Positions 7,355-15,200 of a DNA stretch of 40,520 nt are shown here, piece after piece. The translations under genes were made by a program, and so were the position numbers. Within the stretch, counting starts at the first letter, position 1. Every line of letters begins with the position of its first letter. This DNA is from Pararhodobacter zhoushanensis. Its GTDB lineage: Bacteria; Pseudomonadota; Alphaproteobacteria; Rhodobacterales; Rhodobacteraceae. The stretch is from assembly GCF_003990445.1 (NCBI RefSeq), contig NZ_REEZ01000019.1, forward strand, positions 1-40,520, read 5' to 3'. The notes under the pieces are model-generated. The model had not been told where the DNA came from and searched no databases. It saw nothing but the letters and a program-made list of their open reading frames with translations.

Positions 7355-7852
7355 ATGACGGATGCTGAGGCACAAAAGGCGGGCGAGAAAAGGGTTACGG
7401 AGTATCTGATCGACCCACTGGTTGGGCTGTGGTTGTTGCGCCCGGCGGGAATGAAGGTGGAGCAGTTTGACGCCATGCTCGAGGAGTTGGCGCGCAAGCT
7501 GCCACATCTGACCTCCGACAATCTGGCCACGCTGGCTGAGCAGATCATCTCGCGCCTGAAAGGCAAGACACGAGCGCCGCGCGGATGTGCTGGACTGTGT
7601 CAGCGTGCCTGACGACCATGGCGCGCGCCTGCGCCTGAGCGACGTGTTTGACCGGATGAAAGCGACGCGATCTGTCACGATGTTCCATTCTTTCTCACGC
7701 CGGGTGAGGTCTCGGCGTGGCGGCGCTTTCGCGACACGGTCGAGACGGTTGAGGGCTATTCGGTGGGCTGTCGCCCAAGTTGGCGCTCGCGTCCATGTAG
7801 CCGCAAAGCGGAGGTGGTTCTGGCACAATGTCGTCAATGGATTGGCACCTGA
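7355..7852 (+). pseudogene. Frameshifted gene of unknown function (plasmid-type hypothetical)
   Basis: The reading frame is continuous in character but broken in at least two places. Frame 1 starts at ATG 7355 after a GGGG ribosome-binding site and reads MTDAEAQKAGEKRVTEYLID, then LLRPAGMKVEQFDAMLEEL, to about 7565. Frame 2 continues with RRADVLDCVSVPDDHGARLR and LSDVFDRMKATRS to about 7680. Frame 3 continues with VPFFLTPGEVSAWRRFRDTV and ends at 7852. It is reminiscent of a hypothetical protein I recall from Rhodobacterales plasmids, but I cannot name a function. Each segment has protein-like composition, so decay of one gene is more likely than three small genes. Confidence 0.55.
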
Positions 7853-8028
7853 ACCAAATCTGAAATGTGCTTTCGAGCGTGCGGTGCAGACCATGCGCTG
7901 ACTCCGGCACCGCCCTCCCCCGGTTTGGGTCCTTCCCGCCGAAACCCTGCACGCGGGTAATTCGCGCCCCGGTTCGGGTGGGGGCTGGGTGATCCGCTGG
8001 GGGTGTGAATAGGGGTTGTGATTGGGCA

Positions 8029-8320
8029 ATGGCCGAAACTCCGGCGCTTTTTCCGGTCGACGTCGCTGACGATCTGCGCGGCATGCTGGCCGCGATTCCC
8101 TTGCCCGAGGGTGTCGCCGACGTCCACATGAATAAGGAAGAAATCGAGTAGGCGATCGGCAAGACGGTCAACGCGGTTGCGAAGTGGACGCGCACCGGAA
8201 TGCCGGTTGTGCAACGGGGTGGGCAGGGTTGCTCTTATGTTTACCGGCTGTCGCATTGCCGGGCGTGGGTCAACGATCCCGAGGCCCGCGAAAAGGCGGC
8301 GTCGGTGCACAACGCAGTAC
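8029..8320 (+). pseudogene. Phage terminase small subunit-like (DUF1441/Nu1-type) relic
   Basis: From ATG 8029 the frame reads MAETPALFPVDVADDLRGM and, further on, MNKEEIE, then meets TAG at 8149-8151. After this stop the same frame continues with a clear winged-helix segment: AIGKTVNAVAKWTRTGMPVV, then QRGGQGCSYVYRLSHCRAWV. This resembles small terminase subunits of the Nu1/DUF1441 type, in which Glu-Gln-Ala-Ile would be expected at the stop, so a CAG to TAG change is likely. The frame is lost near 8320. It is a prophage relic, not an active gene. Confidence 0.5.
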
Positions 8321-8374
8321 AGGTCAAGACGCGGCATTGCGCGGGCGCTACAAGGCGCGCGGGGGCAATCCGCG

Positions 8375-8512
8375 TCATGCGCCGGGTATGCTGCAATCGC
8401 CATCCGGTTCTTCTACGATACGGACACCTTTCCACAGGGTGTGCCCAAAGTCACCGCCATTGTGCGCGGCAAAAATGACATTTTCGACCCGCGCACCGGC
8501 GAGCGGGGCTAA
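8375..8512 (+). pseudogene. Phage tail protein fragment
   Basis: The last 44 residues before the stop at 8510-8512 read FFYDTDTFPQGVPKVTAIVR and GKNDIFDPRTGERG. This resembles the internal 'G.P...v.v.G.kvyDPRTG' block of phage tail-tip (J-like) proteins. No start or remaining domain is present. It abuts the terminase-like relic, implying a large deletion in a former prophage. Confidence 0.4.
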
Positions 8513-8654
8513 GTCCAGACGCAGAACGCACTGATGACGGCTTCTTTGCCCTCGCAATGGCCGAGGTCGTGTGTGTCGGCTGATACCTGCCGAGAAAAGC
8601 CTTCGGGCTTGAGGCTTGAGTGTCGAAACGCCGAAGAATCCTGATGTTTCCCTG

Positions 8655-8682
8655 TTGTCTTCGACCTCACTATGCTTAAGAT
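8655..8682 (+). promoter_or_regulatory. Candidate promoter of the rhamnose operon
   Basis: TTGTCT (8655-8660), a 16-bp spacer and TAAGAT (8677-8682) lie 34 bp upstream of rfbC. The surroundings are AT-rich compared with the flanking DNA. The match to the sigma70 consensus is moderate. Confidence 0.35.
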
Positions 8683-8716
8683 AATGACCTATAAATGCAG
8701 ATATTTTTAGATCGTT

Positions 8717-9283
8717 ATGAACATAATTGAAGCAGCTCTGCCCGGGATCTTGATACTGACTCCTCGCCGTTTCGGCGACACGCGTGGGTGGTTTAGCGAG
8801 AGCTGGAACCGTCAGGCGTTGGAAGCTACTGGCCTGCATCTCCCTGAATTTGTCCAGGATAACCATTCTCTCTCGCGCGAGGTTGGAACAGTGCGTGGCT
8901 TGCACTTCCAGTCTCCGCCACATGCGCAGGACAAGTTGGTCCGTTGCGGTCGCGGTCGGATCTTTGACGTGGCGGTTGATGCTAGACGCGGCAGCCCGAC
9001 ATATGGTCGTTGGATGGGCGAAGAGCTAAGTGCGGAGAATGGCCGTCAGCTCTGGGTCCCCGCAGGTTTCCTGCATGGTTTTATGACACTCGAAGCGGAT
9101 TCTGAGATCGTCTACAAATGCACGGATTATTACGCGCCTGAGTGTGACGGTTCGGTGCGCTGGGACAGCTGTGGCATTGACTGGCCTCTGTCCGGGGCCA
9201 CTCCAGAAATTTCGGAGAAAGATGCTCAGTCCCAGACCTTCGCGGATTTCATCAGTCCCTTCACCTACAGTGATTTGCCATGA
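8717..9283 (+). CDS. rfbC: dTDP-4-dehydrorhamnose 3,5-epimerase
   Basis: A 188-residue cupin-fold epimerase, third enzyme of dTDP-L-rhamnose synthesis, converting dTDP-4-keto-6-deoxyglucose to dTDP-4-keto-L-rhamnose in the cytoplasm. Conserved blocks are [33 protein letters not shown] (His of the catalytic pair), [35 protein letters not shown] and [19 protein letters not shown]. Length is normal. It is first in the operon, and its stop overlaps rfbB by four bases (ATGA). The ribosome-binding site is weak, in an AT-rich leader. Confidence 0.95.
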   Translation: MNIIEAALPGILILTPRRFGDTRGWFSESWNRQALEATGLHLPEFVQDNHSLSREVGTVRGLHFQSPPHAQDKLVRCGRGRIFDVAVDARRGSPTYGRWMGEELSAENGRQLWVPAGFLHGFMTLEADSEIVYKCTDYYAPECDGSVRWDSCGIDWPLSGATPEISEKDAQSQTFADFISPFTYSDLP

Positions 9284-10329
9284 AGCTTCTTGTAACCGGG
9301 GGGGCCGGGTTCATCGGTTCAGCTGTGGTGCGGCTTGCTGTTGCGCGCGGTCACTCGGTGGTCAATGTCGATGCCCTGACCTATGCAGCCGACCTGCGCA
9401 ACGTAACCGAGGCGGCGGCCAGCCCGCTCTATGTTTTCGAGCAGGCCGATATTCGTGTTCGCTCAGCGTTGGATCGGATCTATGCTGTTCACCAGCCGGA
9501 TGCGGTGATGCATCTGGCGGCCGAAAGCCATGTTGATCGCTCGATAGATGGTCCGGGAGACTTCGTCGAGACTAACATCACTGGCACCTACCAGATGCTG
9601 GAAGCCGCACGCGCTTACTGGGTGAGCCGGGGCAAACCCGAGAAGTTCCGTTTCCATCACATCTCTACCGACGAGGTCTTCGGCTCGCTGCCGGCCGATC
9701 CTTCGGTGAAATTCACCGAAGACACTCCCTATGATCCCCGCAGCCCCTATTCCGCGTCCAAGGCCGCCTCGGATCACCTGGTCCGCGCTTGGCACGAAAC
9801 CTATGCCCTGCCTGTGGTGCTGACCAATTGCTCTAACAACTATGGGCCTTTCCATTTTCCGGAAAAGCTGATCCCGGTGATCATCCTGAATGCGCTCGCC
9901 GGCAAGCCGCTGCCTATCTACGGTGACGGGTCGAACATCCGCGACTGGCTTTATGTCGAGGACCATGCCGACGCTTTGCTCTTGGTAGTTGAGAACGGTG
10001 AACTGGGTCGCAGCTATAACATCGGCGGCGAAAACGAGCGTACCAACCTCGAGCTTGTGAATTCGCTCTGCGCGATTCTCGATCGGTTACAACCAAAGCC
10101 GCAGGGATCTTATTCTGACCAGATCACCTTCGTCACCGACCGGCCCGGCCATGACGTACGCTATGCCATCGATCCGTCGCGGATCCGGGCTGAGCTGGGC
10201 TGGCGCCCCTCGGTAACGCTAGAGGAGGGCCTCGAGCGGACTGTACGCTGGTATCTCGACAACGAGGTTTGGTGGAGGCCCCTGCAGGATCGCCACGGAG
10301 TCGGGCAAAGGCTGGGAGTGCGAGGATGA
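9280..10329 (+). CDS. rfbB: dTDP-glucose 4,6-dehydratase
   Basis: A 349-residue extended short-chain dehydrogenase, second step of dTDP-L-rhamnose synthesis (dTDP-glucose to dTDP-4-keto-6-deoxyglucose, using bound NAD). Visible are the Rossmann motif [14 protein letters not shown] (7-20), [24 protein letters not shown] (catalytic Thr-Asp-Glu), [19 protein letters not shown] (YxxxK), [18 protein letters not shown] and [15 protein letters not shown]. Length is normal. It overlaps rfbC upstream and a 70-residue unknown frame downstream (ATGA at 10326), so it is translationally coupled at both ends. Confidence 0.96.
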   Translation: MKLLVTGGAGFIGSAVVRLAVARGHSVVNVDALTYAADLRNVTEAAASPLYVFEQADIRVRSALDRIYAVHQPDAVMHLAAESHVDRSIDGPGDFVETNITGTYQMLEAARAYWVSRGKPEKFRFHHISTDEVFGSLPADPSVKFTEDTPYDPRSPYSASKAASDHLVRAWHETYALPVVLTNCSNNYGPFHFPEKLIPVIILNALAGKPLPIYGDGSNIRDWLYVEDHADALLLVVENGELGRSYNIGGENERTNLELVNSLCAILDRLQPKPQGSYSDQITFVTDRPGHDVRYAIDPSRIRAELGWRPSVTLEEGLERTVRWYLDNEVWWRPLQDRHGVGQRLGVRG

Positions 10330-10538
10330 GTGTGGCGAATGGATTCGCGCTTTCTCCGTACTACGCTCAAGGTGATGGTTTCTTCAACCATACGGATCGT
10401 CGGCCCTATCACTCCACGCAAGTGGCATTGCCGGATGGCGCGCGTGACTTGCCCTCGCGGATCGATTCCCTTGGCCACTTCAACCACCCATGTAACCAGC
10501 AGACAGTATTGGCATTGAAGTCCGAGGGATCATCATGA
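10326..10538 (+). CDS. Hypothetical 70-residue protein inside the rhamnose operon
   Basis: I do not recognise this protein. It starts at ATG 10326 with GCGAGG just upstream, overlaps the rfbB stop by four bases (ATGA), and ends at 10538 in a second ATGA overlap with rfbD. The sequence opens [20 protein letters not shown] and is rich in His, Asp and Pro. It has no membrane segment, signal peptide or Cys pair. Standard rfb operons need no gene here. The overlaps at both ends favour real translation, but the frame could be a decayed insert kept in frame to preserve coupling. An opposite-strand frame at 10161-10487 is less well placed. Confidence 0.45.
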   Translation: MSVANGFALSPYYAQGDGFFNHTDRRPYHSTQVALPDGARDLPSRIDSLGHFNHPCNQQTVLALKSEGSS

Positions 10539-11404
10539 CCGAACGGTTTTTGTCTGACCCGGTTTTGGTATTTGGCAAAACTGGCCAGGTTGCGACTGAG
10601 TTACAGCGCTTGCTACCAAAAGCAATCTTTCTGGGCCGCGATATGGCCGACTTGGGTCAGCCTGAACGCTGTGCACAGGCCATCCACGAACATGGTCCCG
10701 CGGCTGTAATCAACGCAGCTGCTTGGACCGCGGTTGACAAGGCGGAAACGGAAGAAGCGGCGGCCATCGTCATCAATGGTGATGCTCCGGCGGCAATGGC
10801 GAAGGCCTGCGTCGCGCTTGGCATTCCCTTAATTCATATCTCAACTGACTACGTCTTTGATGGAATGGGTGATACGCCCTTCGCCCCAAATCATCCGACC
10901 GCTCCCTTGGGGGCATATGGCCGATCGAAGCTGCACGGCGAAGAGGGAGTGCGAGCTGCGGGAGGCATTCATGCGATCTTGCGCACTTCTTGGGTGTTTT
11001 CAGCACATGGCAACAACTTTCTCAAGACGATGCTGCGGCTGGGCCGCGAGCGCGAGGCGCTGACCATCGTCGCTGACCAGATTGGCGGTCCCACCCCGGC
11101 TAGCGCCATCGCCGAGGCCTGCATCCGCATTGTTCATGATTTGATCGCCGATGCGGGGAAGAGTGGAACATATCATTTTTCTGGCGCGCCCGACACCAGT
11201 TGGGCCGATTTCGCGCGCGAGATCATGGTGCAGGCCGGGTTGGCCTGTACGATTACCGACATCCCAACCAATGCCTACCCGACACCCGCTCGCCGTCCGG
11301 CGAATTCGCGCATGGATTGCTCGAAGTTAGCGGTGTTCGGTCTTGAACGTCCCGACTGGCGGGCTGCAACCACTTTGGCATTGACCGAGCTAGGAGCGAT
11401 CTGA
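10535..11404 (+). CDS. rfbD: dTDP-4-dehydrorhamnose reductase
   Basis: A 289-residue NAD(P)H-dependent reductase catalysing the last step to dTDP-L-rhamnose. Conserved features are the Rossmann motif VFGKTGQVATELQRLLP (about 13-29), VINAAAWTAVDKAETEE, HISTDYVFDGMGDTPF, the YGRSKLHGEE active-site segment (YxxxK), ILRTSWVFSAHGNNFLKTML and a C-terminal ARRPANSRMDCSKL motif. Length is normal. It starts in an ATGA overlap with the preceding small frame and overlaps rfbA by one base (TGATG). Confidence 0.95.
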   Translation: MTERFLSDPVLVFGKTGQVATELQRLLPKAIFLGRDMADLGQPERCAQAIHEHGPAAVINAAAWTAVDKAETEEAAAIVINGDAPAAMAKACVALGIPLIHISTDYVFDGMGDTPFAPNHPTAPLGAYGRSKLHGEEGVRAAGGIHAILRTSWVFSAHGNNFLKTMLRLGREREALTIVADQIGGPTPASAIAEACIRIVHDLIADAGKSGTYHFSGAPDTSWADFAREIMVQAGLACTITDIPTNAYPTPARRPANSRMDCSKLAVFGLERPDWRAATTLALTELGAI

Positions 11405-12297
11405 TGACACATCGTAAAGGGATCATCTTGGCTGGCGGGTCGGGCACACGGCTGTATCCGATCACCATCGGTGTATCCAAGCAGCTGCTGCCGATCTACG
11501 ACAAGCCGATGATCTATTACCCGCTATCGGTGTTGATGCTGGCGGGTATCCGCGAAATCGCTGTGATTACTACTCCGCAAGACCAAGACCAGTTTAAGCG
11601 CACGCTGGGGGACGGATCGCAGTGGGGCATCGCCCTGACCTATATCGTCCAGCCCTCGCCGGACGGGCTGGCCCAAGCCTTTATCCTAGCGGAAGATTTC
11701 CTCGCCGGTGCACCCTCAGCGCTGATCTTGGGCGACAACATCTTTTTCGGCCATGGCTTGCGTGAGACGCTGCTGCGCGTGTCGATGCGTACAGAGGGTG
11801 GCACGGTTTTTGGCTATCACGTTGCCGATCCCGAGCGTTATGGCGTTGTGGCCTATGGCGCCAAAGGGCAGGTGACGCAGATTGTGGAAAAACCGTCCAA
11901 CCCGCCATCAAACTTTGCGGTGACTGGACTTTATTTTGTTGATGGTACGGCCCCGCAGCGGGCCCGGGCGGTCAAGTCTTCGCCGCGCGGCGAGCTGGAA
12001 ATAGTGGATCTTCTTGAAAGCTATCTGAAGGATGGCACGCTGGACGTGGCACGAATGGGTAGAGGGTATGCTTGGTTCGATACCGGCACACATGGCAGCC
12101 TATTGGATGCTGGAAACTTTGTGCGCACGCTGCAGGTGCGCCAAGGAACGCTGGTCGGAAGTCCCGACGAGATCGCGTTCAACAAGGGATGGCTGGACGT
12201 GGCCGATCTGGAAAGTACCGGGCACGCGATGGCAAAGAACGATTATGGCAAGCATCTGCTTGAAGTGGCACGAGAAGCTAGCCACCATCCACTATGA
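11404..12297 (+). CDS. rfbA: Glucose-1-phosphate thymidylyltransferase
   Basis: A 297-residue nucleotidyltransferase, first step of the pathway (glucose-1-phosphate plus dTTP to dTDP-glucose). The signature GGSGTRLYPITIGVSKQLLP is at residues 11-30, followed by YDKPMIYYPLSVLMLAGI, LILGDNIFFGHGL, VVEKPSNP-like VEKPSNPPSNFAVTGLYFVD and GRGYAWFDTGTHGSLLDA. Length is typical of RmlA. The stop overlaps the next gene by four bases, which places the giant glycosyltransferase in the same operon. The order C-B-(x)-D-A differs from the common B-D-A-C order. Confidence 0.96.
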   Translation: MTHRKGIILAGGSGTRLYPITIGVSKQLLPIYDKPMIYYPLSVLMLAGIREIAVITTPQDQDQFKRTLGDGSQWGIALTYIVQPSPDGLAQAFILAEDFLAGAPSALILGDNIFFGHGLRETLLRVSMRTEGGTVFGYHVADPERYGVVAYGAKGQVTQIVEKPSNPPSNFAVTGLYFVDGTAPQRARAVKSSPRGELEIVDLLESYLKDGTLDVARMGRGYAWFDTGTHGSLLDAGNFVRTLQVRQGTLVGSPDEIAFNKGWLDVADLESTGHAMAKNDYGKHLLEVAREASHHPL

Positions 12298-15200
12298 CCC
12301 CAGCGATCAACAGTGTCAGCGTCGGCATCATTTCCTGGGAGGGTATGGAGCAGGCCGCCGCTTTAATAGCGGCTCAGGCAGCGGCGGTTGCCGCCGATGT
12401 CGTGGTGATTCATTCTGATAGGGCGGACACCCGCCCACAGGCTAGCGGGCGCTGGATCCATGTATCGCAAGAACTGTTCTTCGGTCGCAAGTTCGACGTT
12501 TTGCTGTCGTCAATCATGCCAGATAAAGCGCTGCTGCTCATTCAGGCCGATGCATCCTGCGTCGACTGGGGTGGCCTGATCTGCCGTTTCGCACAAGTGC
12601 TGTCAGAGCGTCCTTCGGTTGGGCTGTGGGTGCCGCGCATCGATAACACTCCTTTTGATGTCGCGATCGTCGCTGATGGCACGGCGGAAGACAACTTGAT
12701 CCATGTGACGCAGACCGACGCCATTGTGCTGGGAATAACCCCTAACGTTGTGACCCGGCTTGGGGCGCTGGACTATTCAGAAAACAACTTAGGATGGGGG
12801 ATTGATTGGGCGGCAATTGCCTTTTGCGCCCGCAAGGGCCTTGAAGTCGTCTGCGATCTGTCTCAGCGCGTCACGCACCCTAAATCACGCAGCTACAATT
12901 CGGATACCGCCGATTATCAGATGGCTCATTTCATCGAGCAATTGAACCCGGCCGACCGTGCCTTGATCCAACGCCTTAGGGGCACAATCAAACTGCAAGT
13001 TCAGCGGCGCTTTGCCATGAGCCACGTTGATATGCCTCTGCCTTTTAGAAAGACGGATATGACCAACCCATCCGGCAATGAACCGATGAGCTTGCTCGAG
13101 CAGGTTAGTTTCCTTCTTGTTCAGCATGGGAAAATCCTAATCAACCTACCGGCTGGGCAGACGGCCAGCACACTGCTAGCCAACGGTGAACGTAGCGAGG
13201 CGATTGAACGTTCAGGTAGTTCACCACTGCCCTTCGTGCTGGATTTTAACGAAGATGCACAGGAAGGGATCTACAAGACGCTGACAACCGGTCAGGAATG
13301 GTCCTGTCCACGGCAGTCTACGATCAATTTCGCCTTTGACCCCGAGATTGGGCCAGTGCGCACCGAACTAATCGTGCCGCTCGAACTTCCTTCTACATTT
13401 GGGGATCTACATTTATGCTTTGGTGCTGCGGTTCATCGGGCCGATGTCGACTTGCTGATTCAGTGGCATGACGATGTGGACGATGGGTACACGGAAGAAA
13501 TGTGGATCAAGCTGGACCCCCAGTTCCGCGGCGCGTTTGCGGTGGGGGACTACCAGAAGATCGACGTGCGGATCCCTGATACGGGGTGGCCACGCACCCT
13601 GCGCGTCAGCCTGTGTTATTGGGGTCGCAAAGATGAGGAGGACGGCGAGCCGGCCGTGGTGCTGTGTACGCGACCCTATCTGATGCCGTCTGCGCAGATG
13701 GCATCGACCAGCTCGCATATGGTGGTGATCACTGATGGTGAGATCCACGGTCAGTTGCACGAAATTGCCGTACCGCCCACGGATGGTGACGTGACGCTGA
13801 TAGTGGGTGAGCGAGCTTACCCTCTGCTGCAAAAACCTCCCCATACTGCGCGGCTGGTTCTGGAAGAGGGTCGCTTAGTGGCCTCATCCGATGCGTTTGG
13901 GCGTTACTCGCTGGTGATCAATAACCGTCCCACGGGCTTGCTGTGGCTTGGACCCGAAAAGCAACAGCTGTCGATCTCCAATGATCTTCTGGACAACGTC
14001 AGCACCCGGATCGAGTTGTGTGATCCTACCGGTAATATTGTATGCGCGAGCTATTCTCCAATGATTTTTTCAAAGTCCAAGATCCATACAACGCTAGAGG
14101 AACCTCAGGTACCCGAGGTTTTGCAACAACCGGACGAAACTGTCGCTCCGGAAACCGTGCAAAGCGATCAAGAGCATCCGGATGCTTGGGCTATCGCGGA
14201 ATTCTTTGAACAGGATTTCTATCTTGCCAGTTTCCTGTCCGACGAACGGCCGAAAGATCCCAAGTCTCACTACCTAACCAAGGGATGGAAAGAAGGCCGT
14301 GACCCAGCACCCTGGTTCTCGACGTGGCATTACCTGTCTATGCATCAAGACGTCGCTGCCGCTGGAATGAATCCGTTCTTGCATTATTGTGTTGCGGGCC
14401 ATCGTGAGGGTCGTGCGCTGACGCAACTTGGTCGGCAGCCCGGTAAGTCGGTCTTCGATGCCCAGGCCTTCGCTGTCGCTCCCGGGCCGTATTTCGAGGA
14501 GTTTGACCCAACGATTGGAGTAGGGCGGCGTAAACGGGCCAAGGTGCTGGCCTATTATCTACCACAATTTCATACTGTGCCGGTCAACGATGAAAGCTGG
14601 GGCACCGGGTTCACTGAATGGCGCAATCTGCCGCGTGCGTTGCCGCGTTTCTATGGCCATATTCAGCCGCGGATCCCGCGCGACCTAGGCTGCTACGACC
14701 TGTCCGAAGGGGACGTGATGCGCCGCCAGATCGCCATGGCAAAGGCTGCGGGCTTGTTCGGTTTTTGTTTCTACCACTATTGGTTCGATGGCGAACGCGT
14801 GCTGGAAACCCCGGTCGAACGGCTGATAGCCGACTCGACTCTGGACTTTCCCTTCTGCTTGATGTGGGCCAACGAAAACTGGACCCGCACTTGGGACGGC
14901 TCGGAGAACGAGATCATCCTAGGCCAAAATTATCGCGAAGAAGATGATATTCCCTTCATCGACGATGTCGCCCGCCACATGAAGGATCCGCGCTACATCC
15001 GGGTTGACGACAGGCCTGTGTTCTTTATCTATCGGCCCGGGCACATTCCAAACGCTAAGGAGCGATTGGCTGAATGGAGAGATATTTTCCGTGAACGGCA
15101 CAACCTCGATCCGTTGATCTTCAACGCGCAGGCCTTTGGTGATAATGACCCGCGCGTTTTCGGCCTTGATGGGGCTATCGAGTTCCCACCCCACAAGGTT

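Noticed and set aside
10161-10487. Minus-strand frame of 108 codons overlapping rfbB and the 70-residue frame
   Set aside because: Most of it is antisense to rfbB, and the plus-strand frame is better placed by its two ATGA overlaps. Not fully excluded.
11681-11911. Small reverse frames inside the rfb genes
   Set aside because: Antisense shadows of strongly conserved enzymes.
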